64,000 bases of DNA from Corallococcus sp. NCRR (GTDB lineage: Bacteria > Myxococcota > Myxococcia > Myxococcales > Myxococcaceae). The stretch spans positions 6,324,001-6,388,000 of the forward strand of contig NZ_CP114039.1 of the NCBI RefSeq assembly GCF_026965535.1, given 5' to 3'. Shown here piece by piece: positions 14,406 to 22,308 of this stretch. The first letter of the stretch is position 1; each line of letters opens with the position of its first letter. Below the pieces are notes generated by a model, which saw only the letters and a program-made list of their open reading frames with translations, was not told where the DNA came from and did not search any database. A program made the translations under genes and the position numbers.

Positions 14406-15629
14406 ATGCGGATGAGGCGGTGGGTGGTGGGCGGGGTGTGGGCGTCTTGCCTTTGCGCGCTCCCGGCCCTGGCTCAGGAAGAGGAGAAGCCCACCGGGCC
14501 GCAGCTGGAGGTCTACGGCTTCGCGATGACCGACTCGGGCTACAACTTCGGGACCATCGACCCGAATTGGTTTGACGTCCTGCGGCCCACGAAGCTGCCC
14601 GCGTTCGACGGTGAGTTCGGCGGCGAGGGCCGCGTGTTCTTCGGCGTCCGGCAGAGCCGGCTCGGCATCAAGAGCTTCGTGCCCACCCGGCTGGGCGGCC
14701 TCAAGGTCCACCTGGAGGCGGAGTTGTTCGGCGTCGGCGAAGAGGCGGGCCAGACGACGTTTCGGTTGAGACACGCTTTCGGCGAGCTCGGCCAGTTCGG
14801 CGCGGGCCAGACGTGGAGCGGGTTCATGGACCCGGACGTCTTCCCCAACTCCATCGAGTACTGGGGACCCAGCGGCATGGTGTTCTTCCGCAATGCCCAG
14901 ATCCGCTGGCGCCCGCTCCAGGGGCCCAGGCATGAAGTCCACCTCTCGCTCGAAAGTCCGGCCGGCTCGGCGGACGTCGACAACTACTCCCAGCGCATCG
15001 AGCTGGAGAACGTCACCTCGCGCTTCCCCGCGCCGGACGTCACGGCCCACTACCGGTACACCGGCGGCTTCGGCCATGTGCAGCTGGCGGGCATCGTGCG
15101 CTACCTCCGCTGGGATGACCTGAACGACGACGCCATCGACCTTTCCGGGGACACCGTGGGGGCGGGCGTCGCGTTGAGCTCGAACCTGAAGTTCCCCTGG
15201 AAGAAGGCCTTGCTCCGGCTCCAGGTCGTCTATGGCAAGGCCATCGAGAACTACATGAACGACGCCGGAGCGGACGTCGCCGTCAGGCTGAACCCGGCCG
15301 GCGCCGCGAAGCCGGCCGAGGGCGTGGGCCTGGAGATGGTGAGCACGGTCGCCTTCCTGGACCTGACCTGGAGCGAGTTGTTCACCAGCACGATCGGGCA
15401 TTCGTGGGTCAACGTCGTGAACTCGAATGGCCAGGGCGACACCGCGTTCAGCGCTGGCAATTACGCCCTGGCGAACGTGCTGGTCCATCCCACCGAGGAC
15501 TTCTACTTCGGCCCTGAGTTCTCGTGGGGACAGCGCCGCAACTTCCGCGGCGGCTATACCTACGATGACTACCGGCTGCAGTTCTCGATGAAGTACTCGT
15601 TCGACCACACGTTCAAGAAGGAGCAGTGA
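14406..15629 (+). CDS. DcaP-like outer-membrane porin
   Basis: A 407-residue outer-membrane barrel. The N-terminus has a signal peptide ending near residue 24 (CALPALAQ). The mature part begins LEVYGFAMTDSGYNFG and has the FGVRQSRLGIKSF and GQTWSGFMDP-type segments seen in DcaP-family porins, which take up small organic acids. The C-terminus is an amphipathic strand (YRLQFSMKYSFDHTF), as expected for barrel insertion. I prefer the ATG at 14406 because it begins the signal peptide directly. It is followed by a secreted amidohydrolase and another porin on the same strand, which suggests uptake and processing of one compound class (inference). Confidence 0.8.
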   Translation: MRMRRWVVGGVWASCLCALPALAQEEEKPTGPQLEVYGFAMTDSGYNFGTIDPNWFDVLRPTKLPAFDGEFGGEGRVFFGVRQSRLGIKSFVPTRLGGLKVHLEAELFGVGEEAGQTTFRLRHAFGELGQFGAGQTWSGFMDPDVFPNSIEYWGPSGMVFFRNAQIRWRPLQGPRHEVHLSLESPAGSADVDNYSQRIELENVTSRFPAPDVTAHYRYTGGFGHVQLAGIVRYLRWDDLNDDAIDLSGDTVGAGVALSSNLKFPWKKALLRLQVVYGKAIENYMNDAGADVAVRLNPAGAAKPAEGVGLEMVSTVAFLDLTWSELFTSTIGHSWVNVVNSNGQGDTAFSAGNYALANVLVHPTEDFYFGPEFSWGQRRNFRGGYTYDDYRLQFSMKYSFDHTFKKEQ

Positions 15630-15759
15630 CGCCTACCGCAGGGAGGGCCGGGATGGAGTCGGCCCCTCCGCCCGGCAGACATCGCTCATGCACCCGGGGG
15701 CGGCTCACCCTGAAGGGATGGGCATGCCTAGCGTGCGGCTCCCTGCCCGGAGGCCGGCG

Positions 15760-16854
15760 ATGGCTCGACCGCCCAGACCGATGACGCCGTGGTGTCCGTG
15801 GTTCGCGCTCGGCCTGCTCCTGGCGGCGGACGCCGTGGCTCAGCCCCCCAAGCGGCCCTTCCTCTTCAATGACTCCCATGTGCACCTGACCAACTACATC
15901 CAGGAGGGCTGCGACATCCGCCACCTGCTGGGCCTGATGGGGGACAAGGTCGGCCGGGCCACGCTGTTCGGCATCCCCCTGCAACAGCAGTGGTCCTACC
16001 GCGTGTCGGGGGACGCCGCGCCCACCTACTACCTGCAGACGGATGCGCCGCTCTACTACTACTCCTTCACGGATGCGTTCATCGCGAACGCGTACCTGTC
16101 CCTGCCGAAGGAACAGCGCGCGCGCTTCGAGCCGATGATCACCGGCTTCAACCCGACGGACATGTACGCGGTGGATCACATCCGGCGGGTGCTCACGGTG
16201 TACCCCGGCGTGTTCAGCGGCATTGGCGAGTTCACCATCCACAAGGAGTTCGTCTCCTCGAAGGTCGCGGGTGAGGTGGCCAGCCTCACCGACCCGGCCC
16301 TGGATCGCATCCTGGACTTCGCCGGTGAGGTGGGGCTGGTGGTGCTCCTGCACAACGACCTGGATGCGCCCTTCGCGGAGGAGGGAGCGACGCCGGTCCA
16401 CCTGGAGCAGCTCAAGGCGCTGTTCAAGCGGCATCCGAAGACGACCCTCGTCTGGGCGCACGTCGGGGTCGGCCGGGTGGTGCGTCCGGTGGAACATCAC
16501 CTGGCGTTGATAGAGGAGATCCTGGCGGACCCGGCGCTCCGCCACGTGTCCATGGACATCTCCTGGACCGAGCTCGCGAAGTACGTGGTGGCCACTCCGG
16601 AGACCGCCCGGCGGGTGGCGGAGACCATCAACCGGCATCCGGACCGCTTCCTCTTCGGCACCGACGAGGTCTCTCCCCAGAGCCAGTCCAAGTACCTGCG
16701 CATCTATGCGCAGTACGCGCCCATGCTGGAGCTGCTGTCGCCGGAGGCCCGCACGAAGCTGCTCCAGGGCAACTTCGCGCGGCTCTTCGACGCGGCCCGG
16801 TTGAAGGTCCGCGCGTGGGAGCGCTCCCAACGAACCCCCTCCGCCGCCCCCTGA
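15760..16854 (+). CDS. Secreted amidohydrolase-family metalloenzyme
   Basis: A 364-residue TIM-barrel amidohydrolase (amidohydrolase 2 type). Metal-site motifs occur in order: DSHVHL near residue 42, LLHNDLD near 200, WAHVGVG near 233 and LFGTDEVSP near 283. An N-terminal Arg-rich segment plus hydrophobic core (about 1-28) looks like a signal peptide, so the enzyme is probably periplasmic, which is less usual for this family. The start at 15760 is chosen for GGAGG six bases upstream. The next gene begins six bases after its stop. It sits between two outer-membrane porins, so it may hydrolyse a compound entering through one of them. Substrate unknown. Confidence 0.82.
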   Translation: MARPPRPMTPWCPWFALGLLLAADAVAQPPKRPFLFNDSHVHLTNYIQEGCDIRHLLGLMGDKVGRATLFGIPLQQQWSYRVSGDAAPTYYLQTDAPLYYYSFTDAFIANAYLSLPKEQRARFEPMITGFNPTDMYAVDHIRRVLTVYPGVFSGIGEFTIHKEFVSSKVAGEVASLTDPALDRILDFAGEVGLVVLLHNDLDAPFAEEGATPVHLEQLKALFKRHPKTTLVWAHVGVGRVVRPVEHHLALIEEILADPALRHVSMDISWTELAKYVVATPETARRVAETINRHPDRFLFGTDEVSPQSQSKYLRIYAQYAPMLELLSPEARTKLLQGNFARLFDAARLKVRAWERSQRTPSAAP

Positions 16855-16860
16855 GCGCCC

Positions 16861-18207
16861 ATGTCTCCGCACTTCCGTCGACGCTGCCTCGCGACCCTGT
16901 TGGCGCTGATCGCTTGCGGGCTGGCGCTCATCCCCCTGCGCGCCAGGGCCCAGGATGAAGCCCCCGTCAACCCACCGCCGCAGTCCACCCCCGCGGATGA
17001 CCAGGACCTGGAGCCCGCGGAGAACACCGTCGCTGGCGAGTTCACTCCGGCCCGGGGCTTTCAACTGCTGAAGACCGACTGGGGCAGCCTGAACATCAGC
17101 CTCTATGGGCTGGTGCGCTATGTGAATCAACTCCCGGGGGAGCAGACCTTCGTCGACCATCTGGGACGCGAGCGCGAGGTCAAGACCCGCAACGACATCA
17201 ACTGGCACCGCACGATGGTCTGGTTCTCGGGCTTCGCGCTGCACCCGCGCCTGAACTACACGGTGACGGTCTGGTCGCTGCCCACCACGCAGCAGACGCT
17301 GGCCTTCGGCAACCTGCAGTTCAAGTTCAACAAGGCCCTCACGCTGGGCGCCGGCATCGGACCCACGCTCACCGCGCGTTCGATGCAGGGCTCCCATCCG
17401 TTCTGGGCGTCCAGCGACCGGCAGATGGGCGAGGAGTTCTTTCGCGGCGGGTTCTCCTCCGCGGTGTGGCTGAAGGGCGAGCCCCTCTCGCGGTTCTTCT
17501 ACACGGTCTCCGTGAACACGAACCTGAGCCAGCTGGGCATCACCGCTTCCAATGACTCGCGCGACCTGGCCTACAGCGCTTCCGTCTCGTGGATGCCCAC
17601 CACCGGCGAGTTCGGCCTCCGCGGCGGGTTGGCCGACTTCGAGGAGCACCCGAAGGTGGCGACGCGCTTCGGAATCTCCGCCGCGCATGCGCGGGAGGAC
17701 CGGGCGAACCAGTTGGGCTCGCCTCCCAACGAGACGCAGATCCGCCTCTCCGATGGGCTGCTGGCCTTCGAGGAGGGCGCGCTCGCGGACGGGGTGACGG
17801 TCCAGAAGCTCAACTACCAGGTGCTGGCGTTCGACGCCGGGGCGAAGTACCGGGGCTTCACGTTCCAGGGGGAGTACTTCTTCCGCCGGTTGTCGGACTT
17901 CCTGGCCACCGGGCCGCTGCCGCAGGACGCCCTCCTCGACCACGGCTTCTTCGCCCAGGCCATGTACATGGTCGTCCCGAAGTACGTGGGCGTGTACTCC
18001 ACAGGCTCGCTGGTGTTCGACGACTTCGACCGCAAGCCCTGGGAGCTGTCGGGTGGCGTCAGCGTGTTTCCCATGGCCGCGCGCAGCTGGCGGTTGAACC
18101 TGCACTTCATCTACGTCCAGCGCAGCCCCACCGGTTCCAACTTCGGCTTCTACACCGCTGGACAGACGGGGCCGACCATTTCGGTGGGCACCGACATCCT
18201 GCTCTGA
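16861..18207 (+). CDS. Outer-membrane porin-like beta-barrel protein
   Basis: A 448-residue protein with an Arg-rich signal peptide ending near residue 31 (RARAQ). A Pro/Asp-rich mature N-terminus (about 32-55) is followed by about 380 residues of alternating strands ending in TISVGTDILL. Segments such as LNISLYGLVRYVNQL and MVWFSGFALHPRLNYTVTV resemble phosphate-selective or similar porins, but I cannot name the family with confidence. It begins six bases after the amidohydrolase stop and is the last gene of the porin / amidohydrolase / porin set. It converges on the membrane-protein gene ending at 18234. Confidence 0.72.
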   Translation: MSPHFRRRCLATLLALIACGLALIPLRARAQDEAPVNPPPQSTPADDQDLEPAENTVAGEFTPARGFQLLKTDWGSLNISLYGLVRYVNQLPGEQTFVDHLGREREVKTRNDINWHRTMVWFSGFALHPRLNYTVTVWSLPTTQQTLAFGNLQFKFNKALTLGAGIGPTLTARSMQGSHPFWASSDRQMGEEFFRGGFSSAVWLKGEPLSRFFYTVSVNTNLSQLGITASNDSRDLAYSASVSWMPTTGEFGLRGGLADFEEHPKVATRFGISAAHAREDRANQLGSPPNETQIRLSDGLLAFEEGALADGVTVQKLNYQVLAFDAGAKYRGFTFQGEYFFRRLSDFLATGPLPQDALLDHGFFAQAMYMVVPKYVGVYSTGSLVFDDFDRKPWELSGGVSVFPMAARSWRLNLHFIYVQRSPTGSNFGFYTAGQTGPTISVGTDILL

Positions 18208-18233
18208 GGACCGTGCATCGTGGGGGTGCCGGA

Positions 18234-19382
18234 TCAGAGCACGCTCTTGCCGAGCTCCAGTAGCACCTCGATGAAGCGCCGGTCCGCGAGGAGCAGGGGC
18301 ACCATGGGCGCCATGGCGGCGGCGACGACGGCCAGCGCCGCGCGGATGTCCACCGGAAACCAGCGCATGGCGCGTGCGGCCTTGAAGGACGTGCCCAGGT
18401 CCGTGAGGGAGGAGAAGTCCTCCGCGGTCAGCGGGTCCAGCCCCTTCGGCAGCTCGCGCTGGAACCACCGCTGCTCGAAGTGTTGCGAGTGCCAGGCCGC
18501 CACGGCCGAGAACTCATGGTCCCCCGTTCGCTTCGCCCTCAGCAGCTGACGAAAGAAGGGCAGCAGCGGGGCGAAGATGACGGCGAGGCAGAGGAGCGCG
18601 AAGGCGAACAGGTGGAGGGCGTAGTCGCTGAAGTTCGTGCTGGGAGCGCGCGACAGGCGCTGTGCGGTCAACGTGCAGGACACCGCGAGGACGATGAGGG
18701 AGAAGCTGGCCTGGATGGTCCCGAGGAAGCTCAGGCCGCCCGCCGCGTCCGGGTGGGTGGGCACGAGGGCGAGCGGCAGCCTGGAGACCTTGAACAGGAA
18801 CGTCGCCCACAGGATTGCCCGCCACAGCCAGCGCAGGAGCAGGAACCGGATGATCGGCATGCTCACCGCGAGGTACCACCACCCGGCCAGGGTGAGAGGG
18901 CCCCCGGGCTCCACATGGAGCCAGGACGGACGGTTCGGCAGGTAGGGCAGGTGCACGAAGGACGGGGCGAAGGAGATGACCAGCAACCCGGCCTCGATGA
19001 GGCCGCTTCGCCGCCCCCGCATCGTGTCGCGAGCAATGGCCTCGTAGCGGGGCAGGTGCCGCGCATCAATCAGCTCCGAGATGACGAAATGGCGCACGGC
19101 CGCCGCGAGGCGCATGTCGATGTATCCATCCGCCGCGACGAGCAGCGGTAGGGACACCAGGAACTCGACATGGGTCGCCACGTTGCGCAGGAAGGCGTGT
19201 GCCACCGGCCCACCCTCCAGGAGCGACAGGGCGAGGAGCGGCAGCCAGCTCACCAGCATCAGGAAGACGATGCGCACGGGCCGCGAGACCCGGTCGAGAC
19301 GGGGGAAGCGGTGCCGCCGGTCGAGCGAGGTTTCCTGGACCAGCGAGAAGTCGAGCAGCGAGGCGGGGACATCCATGGCCAT
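18234..19382 (-). CDS. Integral membrane protein of unknown function
   Basis: A 382-residue polytopic protein with six or seven hydrophobic helices. These lie at about 37-55, 68-87, 130-150, 165-190, 225-245, 255-280 and 340-365, separated by Arg-rich cytoplasmic loops such as RRHRFPRLDRVSRPVR near the N-terminus. I recognise the general type (conserved bacterial membrane proteins lacking a named role) but no function. The ATG at 19382 is the first plausible start. The 105 bases before it separate it from the DUF3014 gene on the same strand. Confidence 0.75.
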   Translation of the reverse strand: MAMDVPASLLDFSLVQETSLDRRHRFPRLDRVSRPVRIVFLMLVSWLPLLALSLLEGGPVAHAFLRNVATHVEFLVSLPLLVAADGYIDMRLAAAVRHFVISELIDARHLPRYEAIARDTMRGRRSGLIEAGLLVISFAPSFVHLPYLPNRPSWLHVEPGGPLTLAGWWYLAVSMPIIRFLLLRWLWRAILWATFLFKVSRLPLALVPTHPDAAGGLSFLGTIQASFSLIVLAVSCTLTAQRLSRAPSTNFSDYALHLFAFALLCLAVIFAPLLPFFRQLLRAKRTGDHEFSAVAAWHSQHFEQRWFQRELPKGLDPLTAEDFSSLTDLGTSFKAARAMRWFPVDIRAALAVVAAAMAPMVPLLLADRRFIEVLLELGKSVL

Positions 19383-19487
19383 CCCAAAGCTGGGCCATGG
19401 AGGTGCCTCCCGCCAGTCGGTGAAGCCACCGGGCTTGCGCGAAGGCCTGTCGCCTGCCGTGCCGACCTGGGCGGGCGACCGTGGGTG

Positions 19488-20285
19488 CTACGGCCTGCGG
19501 GCCTGCTCCTGCGACGGCAGGCCCAGGCCGGCCGCCAGTTCGGTGAGCTTCGCCTGCACCTTGCGCATGTTCTCCGGGCCCATGCGCAGCAGGTGCTTCT
19601 CCGCCGCGCCCAGCGCCTCCAGGTTCGGATCCGCGTAGACGTAGAGCGCGCCCTTCGGCGTGAGCTCCGGAGGCGTCTTGGGGATGGAGACGCGGGTGAG
19701 ACGCCCGATGGCTTGCGACAGGGTCGCGTCCAGGCTCCGGCCCGGCGGGGCCAGCTCCGCGTGGGCGGCGTCCAGCAGCGGCTTGAGCTCCTGATACACC
19801 TGTCCCGCCTTCTTCGCGTCCAGGGAGGTGATGACGCGGGCCACGGCGTCGTAGCGGGTATGGCTTTCCGGCGACGCCACCGTGTGGCCGTGCCGCTTTG
19901 TCACCCGGAAGGTCCCGGTGGGGGCCATGAAGGACAGCGGCATGCGCGGGCTCTGGCCTTCGGCGACCAGATTCACGGACGCGGCGAAGCGGCGGGCCAG
20001 GTCCTCGGAGGCCAGCCAGCGCGCGTAGTCCGCGTCACCGGAGAGCCCCTTCAACAGCTCCCTGACGCGAGCGTCGGTGCCGGAGAGCTGCACCGCCGGG
20101 GGCGCGGGCGGCGCCGGAGGCGTGGGCTCCGCGATGGCCGGCGTGGGGGCGGGAGGCGGCTCCGGCGTGCGCAGCAGGAGGTAGCTCGATCCACCCAGGA
20201 GCGCCACGGCGGCGGCGATGCCCAGGGGCCAGCGCAGGGAACGGAGGGGAGACGGCGGGAGGGGGGCGTTTTCGCTGGGGCTCAT
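19488..20285 (-). CDS. DUF3014 protein, membrane-anchored
   Basis: A 265-residue protein with one N-terminal membrane helix (about 20-38), then a Pro/Ala-rich periplasmic spacer (about 40-68). The remainder matches the DUF3014 pattern: RFAASVNLVAEGQSPRMPL, RYDAVARVITSLDA, ELKPLLDAAHAEL, PKGALYVYADPNLEALGAAEK and LLRMGPENMRKVQAKL. The role of DUF3014 is not known; it is common in Gram-negative bacteria. The start at 20285 is chosen because it places the membrane helix at the N-terminus. It lies 35 bases after the Pal-like gene on the same strand and is probably co-transcribed with it. Confidence 0.8.
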   Translation of the reverse strand: MSPSENAPLPPSPLRSLRWPLGIAAAVALLGGSSYLLLRTPEPPPAPTPAIAEPTPPAPPAPPAVQLSGTDARVRELLKGLSGDADYARWLASEDLARRFAASVNLVAEGQSPRMPLSFMAPTGTFRVTKRHGHTVASPESHTRYDAVARVITSLDAKKAGQVYQELKPLLDAAHAELAPPGRSLDATLSQAIGRLTRVSIPKTPPELTPKGALYVYADPNLEALGAAEKHLLRMGPENMRKVQAKLTELAAGLGLPSQEQARRP

Positions 20286-20320
20286 GTGCGTGGGGACTCG
20301 GTGAGGGAGGGAGAGAGGGT

Positions 20321-20845
20321 CTACAGCTCGCCGGCGCGGGCCTGTTCGGCCAGGCGGAAGGAGAACTCCGCGCGGCGGTTCTTCTCCGGGGCGTTCGCGT
20401 CCGCGGGGCGCTCCTCGCCGTAGGAGATGACGGAGATGCGATGGGGATCGACGCCCAGGTTCACCAGATAGGCGCGCACGCTGGCGGCGCGGCGCTGGCC
20501 CAGCGCGATGTTGTATTCCGTCGTGCCCAGCTCGCAGGTGTGGCCCGCCACCGTCACCTTCGCGAGGCTGCGCTGACGCAGGGCCTGGGCGATGCGCGAC
20601 AGCTCGTCGGTGGCCTCGGACGGGAGCAGGGAGGAGTCGAGCGGGAAGTAGATGGGCGCGGCGTTGAGCGCCGCGAGCGCCTGCTCCGTGTCGTCCGGCG
20701 CGGGCTTGACCGCGTTGCCACGGTCGCTGGCGGTGGGGGCCGGCGAGTGGGTCACCGCATCGTCGGTGCGGGTGTTGGCCGCGCGCCTCGCGCAACCGGT
20801 GAGGCCAATCACAGACAGCAGGAGGACCAGGTGGGTTCGGTTCAT
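20321..20845 (-). CDS. Pal/OmpA-family lipoprotein
   Basis: A 174-residue lipoprotein with lipobox LTGC near residue 18 and an OmpA-like peptidoglycan-binding domain (about 65-165). The visible motifs are IYFPLDSSLL, VTVAGHTCELGTTEYNIALGQRRAASVRAYLVNLGV and ISVISYGEERP, with the Asn-x-x-Leu-Gly-x-x-Arg-Ala core that contacts peptidoglycan. Domain order and size fit Pal, but no tol genes are near. The start could be 20845 or the in-frame ATG at 20857. A sigma-54-like element at 20860-20874 would begin the transcript about three bases before the 20845 ATG, which would make it leaderless. Confidence 0.82.
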   Translation of the reverse strand: MNRTHLVLLLSVIGLTGCARRAANTRTDDAVTHSPAPTASDRGNAVKPAPDDTEQALAALNAAPIYFPLDSSLLPSEATDELSRIAQALRQRSLAKVTVAGHTCELGTTEYNIALGQRRAASVRAYLVNLGVDPHRISVISYGEERPADANAPEKNRRAEFSFRLAEQARAGEL

Positions 20846-20859
20846 GCCCTGAGACATGA

Positions 20860-20874
20860 GCAAGGGCTGTGCCG
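20860..20874 (-). promoter_or_regulatory. Candidate sigma-54 promoter of the Pal-like gene
   Basis: Minus strand reads CGGCAC-AGCCC-TTGC followed by T: nine of ten defined bases and correct spacing. The predicted start (about 20848) is only three bases before the ATG at 20845, so either the mRNA is leaderless or the match is fortuitous. Confidence 0.4.
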
Positions 20875-20934
20875 AGGTCCCTTGCGTCTGGAGTCTCGCG
20901 CGGGGTGGCGCGATGACTCGCAAAGCGCGTCGTC

Positions 20935-22308
20935 CTAGCGTTGCGAAACGCCGCTGTCCGTCTTCTCCCTGCGGTGGATGGTGGAGACATCAATCCCCAA
21001 CAGCTCCGCCGCGCGCGTCTTGTTGCCTCCACAGCGGGCGACCACCCACGCGATGTATTCACCCTCCAGCTGTCTCAGCGGCACCACCTGTCCGTGGGCC
21101 GCAGCCAGCGGGTGGACCTCCGGCGCGGCGTCCGTGGTGTGCAGGCGCAGCTGGGCCAGGTCCACGGTGGGCTGCGCGCCCAGGACGACCAAGCGCTCCA
21201 CCAGATTCTCCAGCTCGCGCACGTTGCCGGCCCAGGGCATGCGCGAGAGCGTGGCCACGACCTCCGGGGCCAGCGCGGTGACGGCGGAGCGCGGGTTGCG
21301 GGCGCGGGCCTGCGCCACGAAGTGCTCCGCGAGCTTCGGGATGTCCTCCGTGCGCTCGCGCAGCGGCGGCACCCGGAGTGAGACGACGTTGAGCCGGTAG
21401 AAGAGGTCCGCGCGGAAGCGGCCCTCCTTCACCCGTGCGTCCAGGTCCTGATGCGTGGCGGCCAGGATGCGCACGTCCACGCGGCGCGAGCCATCCGCGC
21501 CCACGGCGCGCACCTCGCCGTCCTGGAGGACGCGCAGCAGCTTCGCCTGGAGCTCCGGGGGCATGTCCCCGATTTCGTCGAGGAAGAGCGTGCCTCCGTC
21601 CGCCTCCACGAAGAGGCCCCGGCGCGTGGTGGTGGCGCCGCTGAAGGCGCCCTTGAGGTGGCCGAACAGCTCGCTCTCCAGCAGGGCGTGGGGCAGGGCG
21701 GTGCAGTTGACCGCCACGAAGGGCGCCTGGCTCCGGGGCCCTTCGGAGTGCAGCGCCCGGGCGACCAGCTCCTTGCCGCTGCCGCTCTCGCCCCGGATGA
21801 GCACCGGCGCCTCCGAGGCCGCCACGCGGTCGATGAGCTCGTAGAGCGTGCGCATGGGCGCGCTGTGGCCCAGCAGCGAGCCCAGGCCGCCGCGCTGGGC
21901 CACCTGGCGCTTCAAGTCGCGGTGCTCGGTCCGCAGGCGCCGGGACTCCAGCGCGCGCCCCACGTGGAGCAGCACCTCGTCCAGGCGGAAGGGCTTGGTG
22001 AGGTAGTGGTAGGCGCCGCGCTTCATCGCCTCCACGGCGCTCTCCACCGCGCCGAAGGCGGTCATCAGGAGCACCGGCAGCTCCGGGTCGTGCCGGCGCG
22101 CCGCCGCGAGCACGTCCAGCCCGTCCACCTCCTCCATGCGCAGGTCGCACAGGACGACGTCGTAGACGCGGGCCCTCAGCTGGGCGATGGCGTCCGCGCC
22201 GCCCGTGGACAGGTCCACGCGGTAGCCCGCGTCCGTGAGGGGCTCCTTCAACATCTGTCCCATCTCCTCGTGGTCATCCACCACGAGGATGCGCGCGCTA
22301 GACGGCAT
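20935..22308 (-). CDS. NtrC-type sigma-54 response regulator
   Basis: A 457-residue activator. The receiver domain (about 1-120) has acidic pocket VVDDHEE and phosphoacceptor Asp55 (VVLCDLRM). The AAA+ domain has Walker A GESGSGKE, a GAFSGA loop (a Thr-to-Ser variant of the sigma-54 contact motif) and Walker B TLFLDEIGDM. The C-terminal Fis-type helix-turn-helix is GGNKTRAAELLGIDVSTIHRR. The ATG at 22308 lies inside the last codons of the histidine kinase gene (11-base overlap) with GGGAGG upstream, so kinase and regulator are translationally coupled. The receiver-first structure also fixes this start. Confidence 0.94.
   Translation of the reverse strand: MPSSARILVVDDHEEMGQMLKEPLTDAGYRVDLSTGGADAIAQLRARVYDVVLCDLRMEEVDGLDVLAAARRHDPELPVLLMTAFGAVESAVEAMKRGAYHYLTKPFRLDEVLLHVGRALESRRLRTEHRDLKRQVAQRGGLGSLLGHSAPMRTLYELIDRVAASEAPVLIRGESGSGKELVARALHSEGPRSQAPFVAVNCTALPHALLESELFGHLKGAFSGATTTRRGLFVEADGGTLFLDEIGDMPPELQAKLLRVLQDGEVRAVGADGSRRVDVRILAATHQDLDARVKEGRFRADLFYRLNVVSLRVPPLRERTEDIPKLAEHFVAQARARNPRSAVTALAPEVVATLSRMPWAGNVRELENLVERLVVLGAQPTVDLAQLRLHTTDAAPEVHPLAAAHGQVVPLRQLEGEYIAWVVARCGGNKTRAAELLGIDVSTIHRREKTDSGVSQR

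Noticed and set aside
15613-18468. A 951-codon open frame on the minus strand
   Set aside because: It lies antisense to the porin/amidohydrolase genes, has no recognisable domain, and its length follows from the high GC at third positions of the real genes.
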